A stretch of 52,427 nucleotides of DNA, taken from contig JAQQAR010000030.1 of the NCBI GenBank assembly GCA_028532765.1, positions 1-52,427 of the forward strand, given 5' to 3'. Positions 25,655 through 32,720 of this stretch are shown piece after piece (position 1 is the first letter of the stretch; the number at the start of each line of letters is the position of its first letter). Source of the DNA: Sphaerochaetaceae bacterium. Lineage in GTDB: Bacteria; Spirochaetota; Spirochaetia; Sphaerochaetales; Sphaerochaetaceae. Position numbers and translations under genes: made by a program. Under the pieces are notes generated by a model. It was not told where the DNA came from, ran no database searches, and saw nothing but the letters and a program-made list of their open reading frames with translations.

Positions 25655-26998
25655 ATGAAACGATTACTAGCTTTGTTACTGCTTGTCATGTTGGCTACCC
25701 AGGGGCTTTTCGCTCTTGGTCAGGAGGAGGCCCCAGAGGCCGGAGTGACCACCCTTACCTGGTGGCATTATGGAAGTGGACTTGCCGGAAAAGCAGTCGA
25801 TTCCATTGTGCAGGAGTTCAACGAAACCGTTGGAAAGGAGAAACACATCCAGGTCAATGCAGTCTTCCAGGGAAAGGCAAACGATGTTCTTACCAAGACC
25901 AAGGCCATCTTACAGTCAGGAAGCACGAAGGACCTGCCCGATCTGGCCCAGTTCGATGGATCGGCAGTGTTGGATATCCGCGATGTACCTTCCCTGATTC
26001 CTATGGAAGATCTGGCAGTACAGGACGGGTATGACCTTACCCAACTCCTCGAGGCTGCCCTTCTCTCGGTAACCTATAAGAATAAGATGATAGCCATGCC
26101 ATTCAACAGCTCAACCATTCTTCTTTACTACAACAAGACTGCATTTGAGGAAGCTGGTATAACTACCCCTCCAACAACCCTTGCGGAACTTGGCAATGTT
26201 GCCAAGGCACTGGTGCAGAAGGATGAGAAAGGAAACATCACTCGCTATGGGTTTGCAAATGTCCCAACCACCTATGAGTTGATCGTGTGGCTCGGGCAAC
26301 AAAATGGGCTGAGTTATATCACCGACAATGAAAATGGACACCTCGGCAATCCTACAAAGGTACTCTTTGATGAGAATGGGACCATGGTGAACTTCCTCAC
26401 CCGATGGAAGGAGCTCTACGCCACAGGAGCGGTAGAAAATCTTACCAGTGATGTGAATGGAGCCTTCGCCAGCGGTCGTGTTGCAATGATCGTTGCCTCC
26501 ACCAGTAAGCTTACCACCATCCACTCCATGGTTGCTGACCGGTTTGAGGTAGGAGTTGCCAACTTCCCAGCCGTTGATGAGCAGGCAACCGGAGGGGTGA
26601 ATGTTGGTGGTGGTGCCATCTATGCGTTTGACAATCAGTCAGGCAACGAAGATGCTGCGTGGGAATTTGTAAAGTTTGCTACCAGCCCTGAACAACAGTT
26701 CAATTGGCATATCGCAACCGGGTACTTCCCGGTCCACCATGATACATACGGCATGGAGGCTTTCCAGAACCACATTGAAGAGAATCCTCACTACAGGGTA
26801 GCAATCGAACAACTGATGGAGAGCAATCCAAAAATGCAGGGGATTTGGGTACCCAGTGCTTATCAGATCTACTATGCATTCCAGAGTGGAATACTCAGGA
26901 TGCTGGAAGAGGACCTCTCTCCCGGTGAGACCAGCAAGGCCCTTGCACAAGAGATCAATGGGTATTTTGAAGAGTACCTAAGGATGCAGGGAGAATAA
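25655..26998 (+). CDS. ABC solute-binding protein, UgpB-like
   Basis: The 447-residue protein has a signal peptide ending at LFA, then LGQEEAPE. It resembles UgpB along its length: LTWWHYGSGLAGKAVDSI, the ligand-contacting MPFNSSTILLYYNKTAFEEAGI, VGVANFPAVDE, GGGAIYAF and NWHIATGYFPV. UgpB proteins bind glycerol 3-phosphate or glycerophosphodiesters; the ligand here is inferred. GGGAG precedes the ATG. It is last in an operon after two permeases, the reverse of the usual order. A hairpin terminator follows. Confidence 0.85.
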   Translation: MKRLLALLLLVMLATQGLFALGQEEAPEAGVTTLTWWHYGSGLAGKAVDSIVQEFNETVGKEKHIQVNAVFQGKANDVLTKTKAILQSGSTKDLPDLAQFDGSAVLDIRDVPSLIPMEDLAVQDGYDLTQLLEAALLSVTYKNKMIAMPFNSSTILLYYNKTAFEEAGITTPPTTLAELGNVAKALVQKDEKGNITRYGFANVPTTYELIVWLGQQNGLSYITDNENGHLGNPTKVLFDENGTMVNFLTRWKELYATGAVENLTSDVNGAFASGRVAMIVASTSKLTTIHSMVADRFEVGVANFPAVDEQATGGVNVGGGAIYAFDNQSGNEDAAWEFVKFATSPEQQFNWHIATGYFPVHHDTYGMEAFQNHIEENPHYRVAIEQLMESNPKMQGIWVPSAYQIYYAFQSGILRMLEEDLSPGETSKALAQEINGYFEEYLRMQGE

Positions 26999-27005
26999 AC
27001 AAAAT

Positions 27006-27040
27006 AGGCTGCTTCCTTTTGTGGGGAGACAGCCTTTTCT
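27006..27040 (+). terminator. Terminator of the Ugp-like operon
   Basis: AGGCTG (27006-27011) pairs with CAGCCT (27030-27035), with further pairing inside (CTTCC with GGGAG), followed by TTTTCT. The convergent MerR gene ends just beyond. Confidence 0.75.
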
Positions 27041-27043
27041 CAT

Positions 27044-27493
27044 TTACGATAGTTCCTTGAACCTACATCGTTCCCGGAAGGTGCAGTTCTTGCACATCAG
27101 GCCGGGACATTGCTGGAAGTCATCATTGGTTTCCAGCTGCTGTACATGCCAGGTAAGATCAGAGACACGTTTTTCCAGTGCAGCTTGTCTCTCCAGGGCT
27201 TCACTAAGCTTGCTCCGGTATTGTTTAAGCAACTCATTACGACGCTTCTCTCCAGTTGCGTCATCACTGCCCATAAGGATGATGGAACGAATCTCATTCA
27301 GAGAGAAGTCCAATTCCTTCAACTCTGCAATTCTGTTTAGATACACCACATCTGCATCGGTATAGTAGCGTTGACCACCTTCAGAGCGGGAATTGGTTTT
27401 CAGCAACCCCAGGGACTCATAGTATCTGATGGTCCGTGCGGTAACATTGCATTTTCTAGCCAATTCTCCGATACGATAGGTATTTTCCTGCAT
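27044..27493 (-). CDS. MerR-family regulator with four-cysteine C-terminus
   Basis: The 149-residue protein has the MerR helix-turn-helix and wing: YRIGELARKCNVTARTIRYYESLGLL (6-31) and GGQRYYTDADV. A long dimer helix of about 80-125 follows. The tail holds C129, C134, C137 and C143 (spacing 4, 2, 5), which could bind a metal or an iron-sulphur cluster; SoxR uses a related four-Cys tail with different spacing. The target cannot be told. The start is close to the helix-turn-helix and only a weak site is visible upstream. It is divergent from radC and convergent with the Ugp-like operon. Confidence 0.85.
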   Translation of the reverse strand: MQENTYRIGELARKCNVTARTIRYYESLGLLKTNSRSEGGQRYYTDADVVYLNRIAELKELDFSLNEIRSIILMGSDDATGEKRRNELLKQYRSKLSEALERQAALEKRVSDLTWHVQQLETNDDFQQCPGLMCKNCTFRERCRFKELS

Positions 27494-27561
27494 GCCTTAG
27501 TTGTACCACAGCTCTACCTCAGAGCTCAAGCAAACAAGAGGGTTTTGCATCTTAGCTAAGT

Positions 27562-28245
27562 ATGAAATACAAAATAAACCAACCAACTGATCGACGAATC
27601 AAGGAGATGGCTGTCTGCGACCGGCCAAGGGAGCGACTGATCCAGCGTGGGGCTGAGGCACTCAGCGACCAGGAACTTCTCTCCATTCTCATCGGGAGCG
27701 GGAATCGTGACCGCCCGGTGAACGCGATTGCCAAGGATCTTCTGGAACTCCTGGACCGAAAGCCTATGGCCAACAACGAAGACCTTATGGCCATAGGAGG
27801 ACTTGGTATGGCGAAGGCCACCCTCATAGGGGCAGCCCTGGAGCTTGGAAGGAGAAGGCTCCCTGCCAAACGAAGGCAAATTTCCACTCCAGGGGACATC
27901 TTTCCCCTGATCAGGCACTATGCAGGACGTATGCAGGAACACTTCCTGAGTATCTGTTTGAACGGAGCCCATGAGGTACTCTCGGTGAATGTATGCTCTA
28001 TAGGCTTGGTCAACAGAACACTTGTCCATCCTCGTGAAGTTTTCGGGGAAGCAGTGCGTCAGCGTGCCACGGCCATCCTGGTAGCCCATAATCACCCCAG
28101 TGGCAATCTTGAACCGAGTGTGGAGGATAAGGATGTAACAAGGAGGCTGAAGCAAGCTGGGGATATTCTGGGTATTAAGGTACTGGATCATTTAATCTTC
28201 AGCGAAGAGGGATATTTATCGATGTTGGAGGGTAATCTGTTCTAA
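27562..28245 (+). CDS. radC: RadC/JAB-domain protein
   Basis: The 227-residue protein has the usual RadC layout: a helix-hairpin-helix part with MAIGGLGMAKATLIGAALELG (about 75-95) and a C-terminal JAMM metallo-domain with VAHNHPSGNLEPSVEDKD, where the two His and the Asp bind zinc. The exact role of RadC is unsettled; the old DNA repair label is not well supported. The ATG at 27562 has little upstream complementarity to 16S rRNA. It stands alone, with an unusually long hairpin downstream. Confidence 0.92.
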   Translation: MKYKINQPTDRRIKEMAVCDRPRERLIQRGAEALSDQELLSILIGSGNRDRPVNAIAKDLLELLDRKPMANNEDLMAIGGLGMAKATLIGAALELGRRRLPAKRRQISTPGDIFPLIRHYAGRMQEHFLSICLNGAHEVLSVNVCSIGLVNRTLVHPREVFGEAVRQRATAILVAHNHPSGNLEPSVEDKDVTRRLKQAGDILGIKVLDHLIFSEEGYLSMLEGNLF

Positions 28246-28261
28246 AGAAGAAATGAAAACT

Positions 28262-28335
28262 ACCAGGTGCAAGCTCCTTTCGGTTGCCACAAAACCAAAT
28301 TTTCTCTACTGGTTTTTGGCTTGCACCTGGTTTTC
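28262..28335 (+). terminator. Long hairpin terminator after radC
   Basis: ACCAGGTGCAAGC (28262-28274) and GCTTGCACCTGGT (28319-28331) form a 13-bp perfect stem followed by TTTTCTT. Inside, GCCA-C-AAAACCA can pair with TGGTTTTTGGC, giving a second branch. The 44-base interior is large for a plain terminator. Confidence 0.6.
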
Positions 28336-28436
28336 TTATGAAATGCTCAAAGGTACAGAACAGTCGATAGAAACATTATTAGAGTATAAGGCGATGATTA
28401 TGAAACAACAGTTCTTATCCAAACAAAGCAATAAGA

Positions 28437-28484
28437 TTGACGCTTTTAGGGATGATGTGTGTGATATCTAATATTTATACACAT
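28437..28484 (+). promoter_or_regulatory. Candidate vapBC promoter and operator
   Basis: TTGACG (28437-28442) and TGTGAT (28460-28465) are 17 bases apart. Overlapping the -10 region is an inverted repeat, ATGTGT (28455-28460) with ACACAT (28479-28484), a fitting place for VapB-VapC autoregulation. Confidence 0.45.
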
Positions 28485-28502
28485 ATTACACAGGAGGCTG
28501 CA

Positions 28503-28697
28503 ATGCGGACGAATATCGTCATTGATGATCAGCTGATGAGCGAGGCTTTGATGATTTCAGGCTGCAAAACGAAAAAAGAAGCCGTGGAACAAGCGTTGAA
28601 ACTCCTCATTATCATGAAGAAGCAAGAAAAGATTCGGGAACTCAGGGGTAAGTTATCTTGGGAAGGAGACCTTGCTGCAATGAGGACCGACGTATGA
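28503..28697 (+). CDS. vapB: VapB-type antitoxin
   Basis: The 64-residue protein starts MRTNIVIDDQLMSEAL, a ribbon-helix-helix form typical of VapB (COG5450 type), and its tail RELRGKLSWEGDLAAMRTD is the part that would wrap the toxin. It neutralises the PIN toxin encoded next and represses the pair. ATG 28503 has AGGAGG upstream; an in-frame extension to 28437 is unsupported. Its stop overlaps the toxin start (ATGA). Confidence 0.88.
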   Translation: MRTNIVIDDQLMSEALMISGCKTKKEAVEQALKLLIIMKKQEKIRELRGKLSWEGDLAAMRTDV

Positions 28698-29086
28698 TCG
28701 TCGTAGATACCTCTGTCTGGATTGACTATGTGAATGGAGTGCATACAGCCCAAACTGATATCTTGGACAAAGAATTACAGGAGAGTCGAGTTGTTACAGG
28801 TGATGTGATAATGGTGGAGTTTCTCCAAGGGTTTCGAGACAACAAACAGTTCCAAACTGCCAGGATGCTTATGAACTCACTTGAGTATTATGACTTTGCC
28901 GGAAAGGAGATGGCCATCAAGGCGGCTGAGAACATCCGGTTGCTAAGAAAGAAAGGTATTACCGTTCGTAAGACCATCGATGTTCTTATAGCAACGTTTT
29001 GCATTGAACATGGATTTGAGCTTCTTCATAATGACAGGGATTTTGAACCGATGAAAGAGATTCTTGGTTTGCAAGTAAAACACTAA
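28694..29086 (+). CDS. vapC: VapC PIN-domain ribonuclease toxin
   Basis: The 130-residue protein is a PIN domain with all acidic metal ligands in place: D5 (VVDTSVWID), E42 (MVEFLQGF), D96 (TIDVLIA) and D114/D116 (NDRDF). VapC toxins cleave RNA, often initiator tRNA or rRNA. The ATG at 28694 overlaps the antitoxin stop. The pair appears intact and is complete with a candidate operator. It lies between radC and a broken regulator, in an area with other signs of change. Confidence 0.92.
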   Translation: MIVVDTSVWIDYVNGVHTAQTDILDKELQESRVVTGDVIMVEFLQGFRDNKQFQTARMLMNSLEYYDFAGKEMAIKAAENIRLLRKKGITVRKTIDVLIATFCIEHGFELLHNDRDFEPMKEILGLQVKH

Positions 29087-29239
29087 TGTTGAACCATCAT
29101 GCTCACTACCGATGGTAAGCTGAATGAATTTGGAAACCAGTAACGGTCGCAGCAAGAAAGTGTATACCAAAGCGCACCCATAGCAATCTACTTGAGCATG
29201 TACGCCTGTTGATTGTTATCATACAGCATCCCCTTTTTT

Positions 29240-29259
29240 AACCCAAAAAGGGTTTTCTT
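29240..29259 (+). terminator. Weak candidate terminator after vapC
   Basis: AACCC (29240-29244), loop AAAAA, GGGTT (29250-29254), then TTCTTC. The stem is only five pairs. The rest of the 29087-29328 gap holds nothing I recognise. Confidence 0.35.
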
Positions 29260-29328
29260 CATCAGAACAGAGAGGAAATATCCTCGCTAGCAAGGTACTA
29301 AACCAGCTCCTCTTGTGAGAAAGGGATC

Positions 29329-30266
29329 CTAGTCCGAGCTTTCGTATAAGGTTGCTATACGATGAATCCGACGCTTCATCTCCAATCGGATATGCATGGG
29401 TTCCAAACACTCGCAGGCATCTCCAAAACTGAGTAGGATATTGTAATAGTAATCATTCTCTATGAAGGGGAAATCAACAAGGTAATGCTCTGCCCCATCT
29501 GGTGAAATCTGTTCAGACGTACAAAAATCAAGCACTCGTTCCTTAGCTGATGCATGAATACGTATCTTGATTGGGTTATGCATCATTTCCAAGGTATTTG
29601 AAACATCCAACTGTGGTTCATGATACGCTCGTGGAATAAAGCGCTTTTCAGATATCTGCAAACCAGAAATACGTGATACCCTGAACAGCCGATAGTCATT
29701 TCTTCTATAGCAGTACCCATGGACATACCACCTACTACCCTTCAATACCAATTGGTATGGCTCAGCTGTGCGTGTGGTTGTATTACCATAGCGGTCTGCA
29801 TAGACAAAGGAAAGCAATTTGGTTTCGTGTAAGGCTGTTTTGCTATTTCCAGATATGCTTGTATATTCCTGTTGCCCATCCACGGACTCAAGTCGATGTG
29901 TATCTGATTTGCTTTCAGTGTAATCTCTTTAGCCCTATCGGGAGGTATGAAACTCTTCACCTTCGCAAGGGCACCAACCAGCTCATCACCTCGGATCATG
30001 CCAGAAAGGCTGGATAGCCCCATCAAGATAGAGGAAAGGTCGGTAGTCGAGAAAACCTTCCGATCGACCTTGTATCCCGGCATGATTTCAAAGCCACCAC
30101 CCACTCCCGAAGTTGAACGTACAGGAATACCAGCCATTCCGATTGCCTCAATGTCACGGTAGAATGTTCTAAGCGAAACTTCAAACATATCGGCCAACTC
30201 CTGTGCCCCGATACGATTTTTATCAAGGAGTATCATTATTATGCTTACAAGCCTATCTACTTTCAT
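29329..30266 (-). pseudogene. YafY/WYL-family regulator, frameshifted
   Basis: Two overlapping frames together give one complete protein. The first (from ATG 30266) has the DeoR-like helix-turn-helix RIGAQELADMFEVSLRTFYRDI and runs to HIDLSPWMGNRNIQAYLEIAKQ. The second carries on with ALHETKLLSFVYADRYGN and the WYL ligand-sensing domain to DVPF-like WYL end at 29329. Joining needs one extra A in the run AAAA (plus-strand TTTT at 29838-29841), so a one-base deletion in a homopolymer, or a sequencing error, explains it. If real, the regulator is lost. It is divergent from the isochorismatase-type gene, its likely target. Confidence 0.8.
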
Positions 30267-30379
30267 CTGATTACAATCTTCCTGTAGTTTGTATAGGTAT
30301 TGTGGATTGTCGCCACAGTGTTGTCAACAATTGCATTCTATAGTGATACCAACAAAGCAACCTAACAGGGAGATCCACT

Positions 30380-30859
30380 ATGCAGAAGAAAGCCTTGGTC
30401 GTAATCGATATCCAAAACGACATAACCAAAAACTACAAGCAAGTTATCGGCAATATCAATAAAGTCATTGATTGGGCAGTGAAAACGAATATTCACGTTG
30501 TTTACATACGACATGAAAACCTATCAGACGGAACGAGGACATTTAAAAGAGGAACACGTGGGGCTGAATTGGCTCCAGACTTGCACATAGTATCAGAGAA
30601 TATATTTACCAAAGATAAAGGGAATGCTTTAACCTCTGAAGCTTTTTTAACCTTCATTACTGAAAATGACATAAGAGAGTTCTATATAGCAGGGGCTGAT
30701 GCTGTCGCTTGTGTTAAGTCAACATGCTACAACCTTTGCAAGGCACAGTACGAAGTCAAGATACTATCAGATTGCATAACCAGTTACGAGATGCTGCATT
30801 ACTACGAGAGCAAAGGTTGCACTATCATAAACCTGCATGCTGTACTCTCTGATCAATAG
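30380..30859 (+). CDS. Isochorismatase-family cysteine hydrolase
   Basis: The 159-residue protein has the catalytic triad of the nicotinamidase/isochorismatase fold: D10 in VVIDIQND, K78 in FTKDKGNAL and C111 in GADAVACVKST. Substrates in the family include nicotinamide, isochorismate and other amides, and cannot be told here. AGGGAG lies before the ATG. It is divergent from the frameshifted WYL regulator gene; the 113-base space between them contains GTTG-T-CAAC and other short repeats that may be its operator. Confidence 0.87.
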   Translation: MQKKALVVIDIQNDITKNYKQVIGNINKVIDWAVKTNIHVVYIRHENLSDGTRTFKRGTRGAELAPDLHIVSENIFTKDKGNALTSEAFLTFITENDIREFYIAGADAVACVKSTCYNLCKAQYEVKILSDCITSYEMLHYYESKGCTIINLHAVLSDQ

Positions 30860-30874
30860 CCTTGCATACAACAT

Positions 30875-31390
30875 TCACCACTGCTCAGAGAAGCGGTCCA
30901 CAACCAATACTCCTTGGGGAACATTCAGTTTCAAATATAATCGTCCATGAGCGTTGTAACCGACCAATTTGATTGTATGTTTCCCTGGGCGCAACGTAAG
31001 ATGGCCAGGGGCATCATCGGCTACCTCGGACAGTATCTCGACTTCACCAGTTTCCTCATGGACCAACACCACTTTGTACACCTCTGCCTGTACATCTGCT
31101 CTATCTAGTTCATAGGGTAGCAGAACTGTATGATCGGTAGATATTTCAAATACCGTATCACGACCAAAAAACCCTTTGAAATGAATGGTGATTGAATCAT
31201 CTATGGTATGTGAACTACGGTGCTGGTAGGAGTACGAATCACCCACTTGGGATATCCAAGCAGGATCTTCACATTGTTCTCTCGAGAAGCGTTTCCCAGA
31301 GCCAATGGGAAATAACGAACACGAAAGGCTGAACAGCATCACCACCCCAACAAGAAACACCAGTCTAGATCCTCTTCTATTTTGTTTCAT
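30875..31390 (-). CDS. Predicted lipoprotein, unknown family
   Basis: The 171-residue protein has a lipoprotein signal ending LFSLSC (Cys24). The mature part is mostly beta strand, with TLRPGKHTIKLVGYNAHGRLYLKLNV near the C-terminus resembling the repeated sheet of small surface-associated domains. No catalytic motif is visible. AGAGGT precedes the ATG. It is divergent from a LuxR-type regulator gene, and a perfect 20-bp palindrome lies between them, so the regulator may control it. Confidence 0.7.
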   Translation of the reverse strand: MKQNRRGSRLVFLVGVVMLFSLSCSLFPIGSGKRFSREQCEDPAWISQVGDSYSYQHRSSHTIDDSITIHFKGFFGRDTVFEISTDHTVLLPYELDRADVQAEVYKVVLVHEETGEVEILSEVADDAPGHLTLRPGKHTIKLVGYNAHGRLYLKLNVPQGVLVVDRFSEQW

Positions 31391-31434
31391 ACGATACCTC
31401 TGGTAAATTGATACTGTTAAGATTCACTGATAAC

Positions 31435-31454
31435 CATACGAATATATTCGTATG
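31435..31454. promoter_or_regulatory. Perfect 20-bp palindrome between lipoprotein and luxR genes
   Basis: CATACGAATATATTCGTATG reads the same on both strands. It lies 45 bases before the lipoprotein start and 59 before the luxR-type start, a place for a shared operator of the adjacent regulator. Confidence 0.75.
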
Positions 31455-31512
31455 TTGCTGAAAACACGATACTCATCTTGCTTGACGGCCTCTACGATGG
31501 GATAGTCTTTCC

Positions 31513-32442
31513 GTGAAACATCTGATATTGCTGAGTTACATCATCATTTTCTCAACTGGATTTGGTGCCCTCGCGGTACTTTTGATGCTATCTGTACGAC
31601 TCAAGCAACCGTTCACCAAGTGTATGGCAGTAGTACAGGGACTGTTCATCGCCAGTCTTGCAGTGGTGGCAATCTATTACTATCTTATGCAGGTGTTGGA
31701 GCTGATCGGGCCAAGGCAAACAACAGTGGAGGCCGTATTCGGGGTAATCTCTTCTTTGCTCACCATGGGACTGTATCTTGGATTATGGTGGATATTGGGA
31801 ATACGGGAATTGCAAAAAGGATCAGGGAATCTGTTTCTGTATGCCCGCATAAGCTGCTTTGTTTCTGCTGTACTGATGGTAATCGGGATGGCAGGGTCCC
31901 TGTTATCTACAAGCACGCTAACAACCTCTAGCATCTGGCAAGCTTTCGTGTATATCGTAGTTGCAATTACCCTCTCTCTATTTGCTATTACCCTGGTAAA
32001 AGCTACAATGAAACAACAACATAGTGCATACCGATTTCTGGTTCATGGCATTGGATACAGTTCATTGGCATATGTTCCCCTCAGTCTACTGGAGTTGCTC
32101 TTGAGCAGATCATTGGGAGAAACTCTTCGCCCACTCTCACTCGAGTACTTGTTCTATCTTGGTATCAATGTGGTTGTGCTTATCTCCTCACTCCGCTCAT
32201 TGGGAAAGGACCCTACAAGTACATCGGCTTTTGGACCCATACAGGAATCAACATGGACACGCTTTTCCTTGACTCCGCGAGAACGGGAGATGGCAACCCT
32301 TATCGCACAAGGACAGTCAAACAAGGAGATTGCCCGCAACCTGGGGATTTCTGAAGCTACTGTGCGAACCCACATATACAATCTCTTCCAGAAAGTCGGA
32401 GCCCAAAGCCGGATCGACCTGTTAAACATGCTCCACGACTGA
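31513..32442 (+). CDS. Membrane-bound LuxR-type regulator
   Basis: The 309-residue protein has about seven hydrophobic helices in its first 220 residues and a C-terminal LuxR/GerE helix-turn-helix: LTPREREMATLIAQGQSNKEIARNLGISEATVRTHI (about 252-287). That suggests a one-component sensor which reads the membrane or a small molecule and binds DNA directly. No kinase or receiver domain is present. The start is GTG 31513 with only a weak site (GGGA) upstream. The palindrome upstream is a candidate binding site. Confidence 0.85.
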   Translation: MKHLILLSYIIIFSTGFGALAVLLMLSVRLKQPFTKCMAVVQGLFIASLAVVAIYYYLMQVLELIGPRQTTVEAVFGVISSLLTMGLYLGLWWILGIRELQKGSGNLFLYARISCFVSAVLMVIGMAGSLLSTSTLTTSSIWQAFVYIVVAITLSLFAITLVKATMKQQHSAYRFLVHGIGYSSLAYVPLSLLELLLSRSLGETLRPLSLEYLFYLGINVVVLISSLRSLGKDPTSTSAFGPIQESTWTRFSLTPREREMATLIAQGQSNKEIARNLGISEATVRTHIYNLFQKVGAQSRIDLLNMLHD

Positions 32443-32460
32443 TGCAATATCTTGAACTCA

Positions 32461-32500
32461 GGAGACCTCACTGTAGGATGAGGTAGCTCCTCCTGCTCTT
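32461..32500 (+). terminator. Weak terminator after the luxR-type gene
   Basis: GGAG plus ACCTCA (32461-32470) can pair with TGAGGT and CTCC (32479-32490), with a small bulge, followed by TCCTGCTCTTT. The T tract is poor. Confidence 0.4.
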
Positions 32501-32720
32501 TATCACAAACATATCAATCCAATAAGTCTCAGTCGGTTTGATTTGAACTTTTTCGACAATTTTGATCCTATGTGTCAGTATCTCTTGAAATTTCTGCAAC
32601 TTACGTCATAATACTCCATATAATTGAATACAAATCTGGTTTATTTTGTTCATTGCAATAAGCCCTATTTATATTCTATTTCATTGAATGGAGTTACGAA
32701 ATCAATAGAGAGGAGGACGT

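Noticed and set aside
28253-28471. Plus-strand open frame of 72 codons between radC and vapB
   Set aside because: It runs through the long hairpin, has no ribosome-binding site, and its sequence looks random.
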